This document shows, piece by piece, positions 47,249 through 55,000 of a stretch of DNA of 64,000 nucleotides (positions within the stretch are counted from its first letter, which is position 1; each line of letters starts with the position of its first letter). A program made the position numbers and the translations under genes. The stretch comes from JAFARE01 sp963777285. GTDB taxonomy: Bacteria > Chloroflexota > Dormibacteria > Aeolococcales > Aeolococcaceae. The notes beneath the pieces are model-generated. The model saw only the letters and a program-made list of their open reading frames with translations, did no database searches and was not told the origin of the DNA. Where the stretch lies: positions 1,359,088 through 1,423,087 of the forward strand of contig CAVZPR010000002.1 in the NCBI GenBank assembly GCA_963777285.1, in the 5' to 3' direction.

Positions 47249-47937
47249 CGGCCGGCAGCTGCGCCGCACCCACCAGCGAGGAGCCCTTCACCTGGGATCT
47301 CTCGGGCAGCCTGCCGCTGCTGCTGGTCGACGGCTCCACGGACTACGTCTACGGCCCAGGCGGGCTGCCGCTGGAGCAGATCAGTGGCTCGACCACGCTC
47401 TGGTACCACCACGACCAGATCGGCTCGACGCGGGCGGTGACAGACGGTTCTGGGAATCTGCAGGCGACGTACACCTTCGACCCCTACGGCAATCTGGTTT
47501 CGTCGACCGGATCACTGGCAAATCAACCGTTCCTCTTCGACGCTCAGTACGAGGACGCGGAATCGAGCTTCTACTACCTGCGGGGCCGCTACTACGACCC
47601 GACCACGGGCCAGTTCCTCTCCCGCGACCCCGCGGTTGGGGCGACGCGTTCGCCCTACTCGTACGTTGCCGACAATCCACTTAATGGAGCGGACGCCACG
47701 GGTTTCAGCCCGGCCGATCCGAACGGGGACTATCAAACGCACTGCTGGGTGAACCCGGGATACTGTCTGAGTCTCCCGAGTCCGGTCGGCTATACACCGA
47801 CAAGCATTTGGGACGTCATCAACATCGTGTCGATGTTTGTGCCCGAGTGTGAAGCCTTCAGAGTCTTCGAAGGGGTCGGCGACGCGGCTAGGGCTGCTTT
47901 GGGGTTGGGAAGGGCCACGTATATAGAGAATAGATGA
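47188..47937 (+). CDS. RHS locus segment 6: core end and truncated tip
   Basis: Coherent from about 47,062. It includes the conserved RHS core end (FLFDAQYEDAESSFYYLRGRYYDPTTGQFLSRDP, 47,530-47,630) and a tip beginning ADNPLNGADATGFSPADPNG with SIWDVINIVSMFVPECEAFRVFEGVGDAARAALGLG. The frame then enters the C-depleted sequence and stops at 47,937. By comparison with 49.3 kb the original tip was probably CT1. Confidence 0.65.
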   Translation: MQTSDTLYCYNGDGLRMAKVTAGSCAAPTSEEPFTWDLSGSLPLLLVDGSTDYVYGPGGLPLEQISGSTTLWYHHDQIGSTRAVTDGSGNLQATYTFDPYGNLVSSTGSLANQPFLFDAQYEDAESSFYYLRGRYYDPTTGQFLSRDPAVGATRSPYSYVADNPLNGADATGFSPADPNGDYQTHCWVNPGYCLSLPSPVGYTPTSIWDVINIVSMFVPECEAFRVFEGVGDAARAALGLGRATYIENR

Positions 47938-48500
47938 GGATAAGAGAAAATGAAAGAGAAGTAAGAAAGATTAGGTAAGAGAAAATAGGAAATAAGTATA
48001 AGAAAAGGAGAAATAAGATAGGATAGGAAAAGATAAAGTAGAAAAGAAGAATATAGGGGAAATAAAGGGAGAAAAGAAAAAAGTATAAAGTATAATAGAA
48101 AAAAAAGATAGGAAAGATATAAAGAGAGGAATAGTAAAGGGAGGTGTATAAGGAGGAGAGAGAGGTGTGAAAGAAGTGTAATAAAAAGAGGGATGGTAAT
48201 GGATAGATTCTAAAATAAAATGAAGAAAAAGATAATTAGATTAGGTGAATAAAAGATGGGAGAGTAAAAGGTAGATATAGTGATAAGAGATGGTAGAATA
48301 ATAAAGGAAGTCATAGTGGAATGGGGAGAAGAAATAGTGAGAGTAGGTAAAAAAGAAGAAGTGAGAGAGTTAAAAGTTGGGGAAGTGGTTGATGATATAG
48401 AAGACTATGGCAAGGGTAATGAACTATAGAGAAATGAATGTGTTGATAAGGGTAGAAAAGAGTGGAAGAGAAGTTGAAGAAAAGATGGGAGATGATATTA
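47938..48500. other. C-free, A/G-rich stretch; degraded copy of a toxin cassette
   Basis: Cytosine is virtually absent although flanks are strongly GC-rich. It is not random: it aligns base for base with 49.35-49.91 kb. In 48,191-48,240 against 49,601-49,650 there are 14 C in the normal copy; 12 read A, 1 reads T and 1 is kept, while none of the 36 other bases differ. No gene can be read. Artefact of sequencing or assembly is the first explanation. Confidence 0.8.
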
Positions 48501-48874
48501 GAGAGGCTAAGCGAGGGGACTGCAGAACGACAAGCGTGGAAATGCTGCGGGCAACAAAGCTCTTCGTACTGCAGTACCCGGGAGCTGGCCTGACTGATGA
48601 AGATGTTGGACTGGGGCGCATAAGACTAGGAGAACAGCGAATTGGAAAAAAGAACTTCGTGGCTGTTTCTCATAGACGACCGCTCTCGAGAGCCTGGCTC
48701 CGGAAGGAGCTAACTACGCAGGCCTGCGGGAGCAGCTCTCCTACAGATGTGGTCCGCGGAGGAAAGGTAGATACTCAATACCGGAGGTAGCTATGAGCTT
48801 CTTGTCAGTACAGACGAGGTCGAGGACCTCGCCCGCGGGGGCGAGGACCGCGACCTTCGAATCGAGATCGATTG
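48191..48874 (+). pseudogene. Degraded copy of the 76-aa and SseB-like immunity genes
   Basis: Corresponds to 49,601-50,286. C loss is nearly complete at the left and falls off after about 48,500; around 48,550-48,700 the sequence is close to the intact copy (VLQYPGAGLTDEDVGLGRI is still readable). Frame is disturbed by missing C. Not expected to be functional if the sequence is correct. Confidence 0.65.
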
Positions 48875-49609
48875 ATGAGGCGGGGACGGCGTTCTGCGCT
48901 AACCCGATGGGCGCTAGCGGTGTTGATGGGCCTGACGTGCTGATCTTTCTGCTGGGGACGAGTCGTGGAGCGGCGCCGTCATCGATCGTGACTCCTGCCG
49001 CGACTGCAACGCATGCCTACGACGGCAGATCGTCTGCTCTTAGGTTCGCCGATCGCCGTCTAGTGGCGGCGACCGACCCGAACGTCTCGCTCGAGGCGGC
49101 TGCGCCAGGCGCGAACAGCAGCGCTGCCGACTGTCACGGTGTGAGCAGCGCTCTGCGCTCCAGATCTATGCTGATCTGCCCACAGCGGCCGGAAGGATCA
49201 ACGTAGCTGCGTCGTGGTCACTGTCTGCGATCACAGTGACACGAGTACGACAGACCTCGGAAACAGAAGCCACAGATGCCGCTGGTGCGATAAATGCGCC
49301 GCTTGATGTCACGCAGGCTGGAGAGCAATTCGTTCGAGTGGGCGCTTCTCCAGAGAACCTGAACGCGACGTACGACAGCCTCGGCGGGACGCCCCTCGGA
49401 CCTACGCATTCGACAAGGCGACCTTCGATTGGATCGGAAATGATCCTGCTGCCCTGAAGAATCTCGGGGACCTCCCGGGAGCCCCGCCCACCGTTTACCG
49501 CATTCTCGAACCCCCCGCTGGGACAGCTATTCAGCGAGGAATCGTCCCGGGAGGTGTCTTCGGCGGCGCGGGCGGTGTGCCAGAAGTGTTCTTCCCCGAG
49601 GGCTGGTAA
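48875..49609 (+). pseudogene. Exported toxin NT1-CT1, frame broken by three single-base deletions
   Basis: ATG at 48,875 starts the NT1 leader (MRRGRRSALTRWALAVLMGL), the same as at 50,287. Missing single C bases near 48,937, 49,133 and 49,403 break the frame. Corrected, the leader joins at GCCACAGATGC (49,269) to tip CT1: FVRVGASPENLNATYDSLGG, AFDKATFDWIGND, YRILEPPAGTAIQRGIVPGG and FGGAGGVPEVFFPEGW, ending TAA that overlaps the next ATG. CT1 looks like a small compact toxin domain, but I do not recognise its family. Confidence 0.65.
49269..49279 (+). repeat. Junction core GCCACAGATGC, copy 1 (NT1|CT1)
   Basis: 11-bp core shared with 50,683 and 58,327 and read in the same frame (Ala-Thr-Asp-Ala). 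To its left it matches NT1 at 50,6xx; right of it the sequence is CT1. See the finding on tip exchange. Confidence 0.7.
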
Positions 49610-49839
49610 TGGATCGCCTCTCCCCTAACCTGAAGACCAAGATCATTAGATTCGGTGAATACAAGATGGGCGCGTACAAGGTCGATCTCGTGCTACGCGA
49701 TGGTCGAATAATCAAGGACGTCATCGTGGCCTGGGGCGACGAAATTGTGCGCGTCGGCACCCAAGACGACGTGAGCGAGTTCCCCGTTGGGGACGTGGTT
49801 GATGCTCTCGACGCCTCTGGCACGGGTCCTGAACTCTAG
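49609..49839 (+). CDS. Hypothetical 76-aa protein, putative immunity component
   Basis: ATG overlaps the CT1 stop (TAATG), the usual coupling of immunity to toxin. The peptide (MDRLSPNLKTKIIRFGEYKM...) is beta-rich with GAYKVDLVLRDGRIIKDVIVAWGDEIVRVG and an acidic C-terminus. No family recognised. Its 3' end overlaps the SseB-like gene. Guilt by position only. Confidence 0.6.
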   Translation: MDRLSPNLKTKIIRFGEYKMGAYKVDLVLRDGRIIKDVIVAWGDEIVRVGTQDDVSEFPVGDVVDALDASGTGPEL

Positions 49840-50290
49840 AGCACTGAATGTGTTGATCAGGGTCGACCCGCGTGGCCGCGACGTTGACGATCCGTTGGGA
49901 GATGCTCTTAGCGCGGCTACGCGAGGGGCCTGCCCAACGACACTCGTGGAATTGCTGCGGGCAACCACGCTCTTCGTACTGCAGTACCCGGGAGCTGGCC
50001 TGACCGATGCAGATGTTGCACTGGGGCGCATTAGCCTCGGAGTACAGCGCATTGGAAACAAGAACTTCGTCGCTGTTTTCTCATCGACGCCCGCTCTCGA
50101 GAGCCTGGCTCCGGAAGGAGCTTCCTACGCAGGCCTGCCGGGAGCAGCCCTCCTACAGATGTGGTCCGCGGAGGATTGGTTGATCCTCAATCCCGGAGGT
50201 CGCTATCAGCTTCTTGTCAGTCCAGCCGAGGTCGCGGACCTCGCCCGCGGGGGCGAGGACCGCGACCTTCGAATCGAGATCGATTCATGA
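49802..50290 (+). CDS. SseB-like protein, putative immunity
   Basis: 162 aa if ATG 49,802 is used (GTG 49,850 is an alternative that would avoid overlap with the 76-aa gene). The domain matches the SseB N-terminal fold: GNKNFVAVFSSTPALESLAPEGASYAGLPGAALLQMW and LILNPGGRYQLLVSPAEVADLA. SseB-like proteins are frequent immunity proteins in polymorphic toxin loci. Its stop overlaps the next toxin ATG (ATGA), so this immunity gene is translated together with the following toxin. Confidence 0.75.
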   Translation: MLSTPLARVLNSRALNVLIRVDPRGRDVDDPLGDALSAATRGACPTTLVELLRATTLFVLQYPGAGLTDADVALGRISLGVQRIGNKNFVAVFSSTPALESLAPEGASYAGLPGAALLQMWSAEDWLILNPGGRYQLLVSPAEVADLARGGEDRDLRIEIDS

Positions 50291-51033
50291 GGCGGGGACG
50301 GCGTTCTGCGCTAACCCGATGGGCGCTAGCGGTGTTGATGGGCCTGACCGTGCTGATCTTTCTGCTGGGGACCAGTCGTGGAGCGGCGCCGTCATCGATC
50401 GTGACTCCTGCCGCGACCGCAACGCATGCCTACGACGGCAGATCGTCTGCTCTTAGGTTCGCCGATCGCCGTCTAGTGGCGGCGACCGACCCAAACGTCT
50501 CGCTCGAGGCGGCTGCGCCAGGCGCGAACAGCCGCCCTGCCGACTGTCACCGGTGTGAGCAGCGCTCTGCGCTCCAGATCCATGCTGATCTGCCCACAGC
50601 GGCCGGAAGGATCAACGTAGCTGCGTCGTGGTCACTGTCTGCGATCACAGTGACACGAGTACGACAGACCTCGGAAACAGAAGCCACAGATGCAACTGCG
50701 GATGCCGGCAGCACTCTGTTCCACTACACGTCCGCCGAGCCAGGGTCGGTGTTCGACAAGGGCTTGCTGCCGGGCAGCGACGGCAACGTCTACCTGACAC
50801 CGGATGGTGAGCTCAGTCCGATCCAGGCGCACATTGACCTGGGGTTGCCTGGAGGTCGAGGGTTTCCGTCTCACGTGTTCTCGGTCGATGCCAACGCGTT
50901 GTCTGAATACCTCGGCGAGGATCTCCCCGCGGCGACCCGGGTGGCAGGAATGCCTGGTGGCGGTGCTGGCGGTGGTTGGGAAGTTCCGATCAACGGGCCG
51001 ATTCCGCCGTGGTTGCTGCAGCTGGTGCGGTGA
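50287..51033 (+). CDS. Exported ART-like toxin NT1-CT2
   Basis: 248 aa. A basic N-terminus and one hydrophobic helix (about residues 12-30) act as export signal or anchor. The shared leader runs to residue 132. From residue 133 the tip CT2 holds HYT (146-148), VYLTP (168-172) and a Glu in GGGWEVPINGP (232): the H-Y/Y-T/E layout of Tox-ART-HYD1-like ADP-ribosyltransferases. The catalytic assignment is inference from these motifs. ATG overlaps the SseB-like stop; TGATG couples it to the 109-aa gene, its likely immunity. Confidence 0.7.
   Translation: MRRGRRSALTRWALAVLMGLTVLIFLLGTSRGAAPSSIVTPAATATHAYDGRSSALRFADRRLVAATDPNVSLEAAAPGANSRPADCHRCEQRSALQIHADLPTAAGRINVAASWSLSAITVTRVRQTSETEATDATADAGSTLFHYTSAEPGSVFDKGLLPGSDGNVYLTPDGELSPIQAHIDLGLPGGRGFPSHVFSVDANALSEYLGEDLPAATRVAGMPGGGAGGGWEVPINGPIPPWLLQLVR
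50683..50693 (+). repeat. Junction core GCCACAGATGC, copy 2 (NT1|CT2)
   Basis: Left boundary of the 7,644-bp repeat. NT1 identity with 49,269 ends at its last base; CT2 identity with 58,327 begins at its first base. Read in the same frame in all three copies. Confidence 0.8.
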
Positions 51034-51362
51034 TGACCAAGGAAGACGTACTGCGGTCGTTCAGCATGGCTCTGGAAACGCCGGCCGCTGAGAAAGATGG
51101 GAACGTGCTTGCGGACGAGTTACAGCGGCGAGCAGCACGGTTCGTGACGAAGGATCGGGCGGGGCTCGTGGAGGCAACGCGGGACTGGCTGTGTTCGAAC
51201 GACGCGGTGCTCGCATTGCAGGCTGCGGTGTTGGTGCGTGAGTTCCACTTGGTGGAGCTGCGTGAAGAGACAGAGCGCGTTCATCGCAAGGTGGCGTCGG
51301 GAGTGTTCATGAAACCATCATCGGCATGGGTCTTCGAGCAGGCGGTGCGCAGCCTAGCGTGA
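51033..51362 (+). CDS. Putative immunity protein to CT2, 109 aa
   Basis: ATG overlaps the toxin stop (TGATG). All-helical, acidic protein (MTKEDVLRSFSMALETPAAE...VLREFHLVELREETERVHRK) without signal, so cytoplasmic. No family is recognised; the immunity role rests on position, size and invariable pairing with CT2 in both repeat copies. Stop overlaps the next GTG. Confidence 0.6.
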   Translation: MTKEDVLRSFSMALETPAAEKDGNVLADELQRRAARFVTKDRAGLVEATRDWLCSNDAVLALQAAVLVREFHLVELREETERVHRKVASGVFMKPSSAWVFEQAVRSLA

Positions 51363-51607
51363 GCAGCAAGCGCACGCCGCCGCCAGCAGTGGTGGAGCAG
51401 GCGAAGCACCATCGCGGCCAATGGCTGTACGAGATCGTTGGGTCCTTTGGTCCGCACGACCGGGTTCCGCCGGAGGCGATCCGCGGAGCCTGGAGGGTCG
51501 ACGACGAGGGCAGGATCGTCGGGGAGTTCATCCCCAACAAGAAGTTCAGAGAGCCGACGCCGGACGGAGCTACCCCTTCGTCGCCAGGCGACGCACCTCG
51601 CGTTTGA
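51359..51607 (+). CDS. Hypothetical 82-aa protein
   Basis: GTG overlaps the previous stop (GTGA). Basic N-terminus, then HHRGQWLYEIVGSFGPHDRVPPEAIRGAWRVDDEGRIVGEFIPN, an unrecognised compact domain. The last 38 nt overlap the 3' end of the convergent XRE gene. Could be a second immunity factor or a regulator; no evidence decides. Confidence 0.55.
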   Translation: MSSKRTPPPAVVEQAKHHRGQWLYEIVGSFGPHDRVPPEAIRGAWRVDDEGRIVGEFIPNKKFREPTPDGATPSSPGDAPRV

Positions 51608-51908
51608 GGACCAGACCCTCGATCAGTGATTTGACCAGGCGCTTGCTGTCCGCGTCGAGCTGAGAAGCGGCCTCGAAGTCGAGGCGGAGGTCGTCGTCCG
51701 GTCCGCGCTCGGCGGTGTCGAAGACGAGCAGGTCAGAGGGCACAGAGAGAGCGACGGCGAGCCGCCGGAGGGCGTCGAGGGTGGGTTGCCCGCTGCCGGT
51801 CTCGTACTTGCGGATCATCGAGACGTGGAGCTCGGCGTGGTCGGCGAGGGCCTGTTGGGTGAGGTTGCGCTCCTTGCGCAGGGTGGCGAGACGGTCAGGA
51901 AACGGCAT
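51570..51908 (-). CDS. XRE-family transcriptional regulator
   Basis: 112 aa from ATG 51,908. The N-terminal helix-turn-helix is LRKERNLTQQALADHAELHVSMIRKYETGSGQPTLDALRRLA, a Cro/CI-type domain, and the C-terminal 45 residues are acidic and helical, probably for dimerisation. Divergent from the primase-helicase gene with an inverted repeat between them, the arrangement of a lysogeny-type repressor. An upstream ATG at 51,959 would lie within that operator and is less likely. Confidence 0.88.
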   Translation of the reverse strand: MPFPDRLATLRKERNLTQQALADHAELHVSMIRKYETGSGQPTLDALRRLAVALSVPSDLLVFDTAERGPDDDLRLDFEAASQLDADSKRLVKSLIEGLVLKREVRRLATKG

Positions 51909-51950
51909 GGCGACAAGCGCCAGGCTACGGGGCTGGTGCGGATCATCTCG

Positions 51951-51980
51951 CCTGAACATTCCGACTAGTATATGCTCAGG
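51951..51980. promoter_or_regulatory. Operator candidate between XRE gene and primase-helicase
   Basis: CCTGAACAT (51,951-51,959) and ATGCTCAGG (51,972-51,980) form an inverted repeat matching at 8 of 9 positions around a 12-nt spacer that holds the -10-like TAGTAT/TATATG. Binding by the XRE protein would cover the divergent promoters. Identical in copy B. Confidence 0.5.
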
Positions 51981-52021
51981 ATACAGAGTTGCCTACTTGA
52001 CAGATTTTCGGAGGAGGCCGG

Positions 52022-55000
52022 TTGGCCAGGGTCCCGGAGGCGGAGCTGGAGCGGCTCAAGGCGGAGGTGTCGCTGGAGCGACTGGCCGAGGCCAGGGGCG
52101 TGCAGCTCCGCCGCCACGGTGCCGACCTGCTTGGGCTCTGCCCCTTCCACGACGACCACGAGCCCTCGCTGCTGATCTCGCCGGCCAAGAACCTCTGGCA
52201 CTGCATGGGTGCTTGCCAGGCGGGGGGCTCGGTGATCGACTGGGTGATGCGCGAGCGTGGGGTGAGCTTCCGGCACGCGGTGGAGCTGCTGCGCGATCTT
52301 CCTTTCGTCGCTGAGCTGCCGCGACGCGGGACCACGGTGCGCACGCTGGCGGCGCCGGTGGCGCCCGACGCCGACGACGCCGAGCTGCTGCGCCAGGTGG
52401 TCGGCTATTACCACGTGACGCTGAAGGAGTCGCCGGAGGCGCAGGCGTACCTCGAGCAGCGCGGGCTGCGCAACGCTGAGCTGGTGGAACGGTTCCAGCT
52501 CGGCTTCGCCAACCGGACCCTGGGGCTGCGCCTGCCGCTCGGCAATCGCAAAGCTGGCGCCGACATTCGAACCCGGTTGCAGCGGCTGGGGATTATCCGC
52601 GAGAGCGGCCACGAGCACTTCAACGGCTCGCTCGTGGTCCCTGTTGCAGACAGAGATGGCCAGATCACCGAGGTGTACGGGCGCAAGATCACGTCCGGTC
52701 TTCGGCAAGGGACGCCGCTGCACCTGTACCTGCCCGGTCCGCACCGCGGCGTGTGGAACGAGGCGGCGCTGGCGGTGAGCGAGGAGGTGATCGTCTGCGA
52801 GGCGCTGCTCGACGCGCTCACCTTCTGGTGTCACGGGCTGCGCAACGTCACCAGCGCGTACGGCGTGGAGGGGTTCACCGACGACCACCTCGCCGCGCTG
52901 CAACACCATCAGGTCAAGCGCGTGCTCATCGCCTACGACCGTGACGCCGCCGGCGACAAGGCGGCGGTGCAGCTGGCCGTGCGCCTGGTGGCCGCGGGCA
53001 TCGACGCGTTCCGGGTGCAGTTCCCCCAGGGCGAGGACGTGAACAGCTTCGCCTGCGGTGATCTGCACAGCGCGGCGGACCGGCTCGCCGAGCGGGTGCG
53101 CCGGGCGGTCTGGCTGGGCCAGGGGACTCCACCGACGCGACCGACGCTCGACACTGCACCGCCATCACCGGCACGCGTGATCCTGGGCCGGCCTCGGCAG
53201 ACGCAGCTGCGGGCGGCGAAAGGGAGCGTGGGCAATGTGCCCTTGATGTCGCTTCCTCCTTTCGCTGCCGACAGCGAACCAGCGGCTGAACCGGAGCCGC
53301 CGCTGGCCTCGCCGCTGCCGCCGGCGCCGGCGCGCGATGCCGCGGAGCAAGGCGACGGCGACGAGCTGGTGCTGTGTTTCGGTGATCGCCGCTGGCGGAT
53401 TCGCGGGCTGGACAAGGTGACGAGCTTCGACCTCCTGCGCGTGAACGTGCTGGTCTCGCGTGACAACGAGCAGCCCGCCTTCCATGTGGACACGCTCGAC
53501 CTGTACTCGGCGCGGCAGCGGGCGGTGTTCTGCAAGCAGGCGAGTGACGAGCTCTGCGTCGCCGAGGACGTGATCCATCGCGAGCTGGGTCGGGTGCTGC
53601 TCTGCTGCGAGGAGCGGGCGCAGGAGCGCATCCGCGAACAGATGGCGCCGCAGCAGCGTGAGGTGTCGCTCAGCGACGCGGACGAGGCGGCAGCCCTGGA
53701 GCTGCTCCGCGATCCCACCCTCTGTGATCGCATCCTCGCTGACCTTGACGCCTGCGGGATCGTCGGCGAGGAGACCAACAAGCTGGTGGCGTACTTGGCG
53801 GTGGTCAGCCGCAAGCTGGAGCGTCCCCTGGCGGTGGTGGTGCAGTCGTCGTCGGCGGCAGGCAAGTCAGCACTCCTCGAGGGCGTGCTCGCGCTGGTGC
53901 CTGAGGAGGAGCGGGTGAAGTACTCGGCGCTCACCGGGCAGTCCCTCTTCTACATGGAGGGACAGCAGCTCGCCCACAAGGTGCTCGCCCTCATGGAGGA
54001 GGAGGGCGCCGAGCGCGCCGCCTACGCGTTGAAGCTGTTGCAGAGTGAGGGCGAGCTGAGCATCGCTTCGACCGGCAAGGACCCGGCCACGGGGCGGCTG
54101 GTGACCCACGAGTACCGGGTCACCGGGCCGGTGGCGATCCTGCTCACCACCACCGCGGTGGACGTCGACGAGGAGCTGCTCAACCGCTGCCTGGTACTGG
54201 CCGTCGACGAGGAGCGCGAGCAGACCCGGGCCATCCATGTGCGCCAGCGCGAGGCGGAGACGCTCGACGGTCTGCTGCGCAGCCGCGAGCGCGATCACGT
54301 CGTCGCGCTGCACCGCAACGCGCAGCGCCTGCTCCGTCCGCTGCTGGTGGTGAACCCCTACGCCCCGCAGCTGCGCTTCGTGGACAGCCGCACGCGGACG
54401 CGCCGCGATCACACTAAGTACCTGACCCTGATCCGGGCCATCACGCTGCTGCATCAGTACCAGCGCGAACGCCGGACCACGCACCACCGCGGCGAGGTGG
54501 TGACGTACATCGAGGTGATCGCGGCGGACATCGCCCTGGCCAACCGGCTCGCCGATTCGGTGCTGGGCCGCTCCCTCGACGAGCTGCCACCGCAGACGCG
54601 GCGGTTGCTGACGATCCTCGACGGCCACGTGCGCACGCTGCAGGATGAACACGGATTGGAGCGCAGCGACGTGCGCGTCACTCGGCGGGAGCTGCGCGAG
54701 CACTGCGGCTGGGGCGACACGCAGCTGCGTCTCCACCTGGCCCGGCTTTGCGAGCTGGAGCATGTGATCGCCCACCGCGACGGGCGCAGTGTCCGCTACG
54801 AGCTGCTCTGGGACGGCCGCGGCGACGACGGCGCTCCTGTCCTCAGCGGGCTGCTCGATCCTGTGCAGCTGCAGGCGTACGACGACAAAGCCGCGGGGTC
54901 TGCGCCGACCCTGCCGGGGTCGGAGGCGGTATCCGCGGGGCAGATGCGGCCCCGAAACGGCCCGGATGCGGGCCAGGTGCGGGGTGCCGTTTCGATGGCA

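Larger units (their letters stand above)
40525..47937 (+). pseudogene. Large exported RHS/YD-repeat protein, frame broken six times
   Basis: One original gene of about 2,470 codons. Order: signal region, three carbohydrate-binding-like sandwich repeats, Fn3-like repeats, FG-GAP repeats, RHS/YD repeats, and the core end GRYYDPTTGQFLSRDP followed by a variable tip. Reading changes frame near 42,600, 45,326, 46,325, 46,424, 46,703 and 47,060. Each change is one extra base, and removing it restores a perfect domain continuation (for example SPAGG joined to VTGLTAAPG, and ELVQK to LLGFGTPAAA). RHS proteins are carriers of polymorphic C-terminal toxins. All breaks being insertions suggests sequencing error; decay cannot be excluded. 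Confidence 0.85.
47925..49279 (+). repeat. Cassette repeat, first copy (C-depleted)
   Basis: Aligns to 49,335-50,693 with an offset of 1,410 growing to 1,414. Differences are almost all C in the second copy replaced by A here, dense on the left and sparse on the right, plus single-C deletions. Contains CT1, two immunity-type genes and the NT1 leader. Confidence 0.8.
49335..50693 (+). repeat. Cassette repeat, second copy
   Basis: The intact counterpart of 47,925-49,279: CT1 remainder, 76-aa gene, SseB-like gene and NT1 leader, ending at the shared 11-bp core. Confidence 0.8.

Noticed and set aside
47938..48500. A low-GC foreign gene island
   Set aside because: The stretch aligns base for base with the GC-rich cassette at 49.35-49.91 kb, so the low GC is produced by C replacement and not by acquired DNA. 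The apparent frames in it have no family match.
47925..50693. Diversity-generating retroelement (template/variable repeat pair) as cause of the A-rich copy
   Set aside because: In a DGR the variable copy differs at template A positions and covers about 100-150 bp. Here substitutions fall on C, go almost only to A, extend over about 1 kb with a gradient, and there is no reverse transcriptase or accessory gene in the window.
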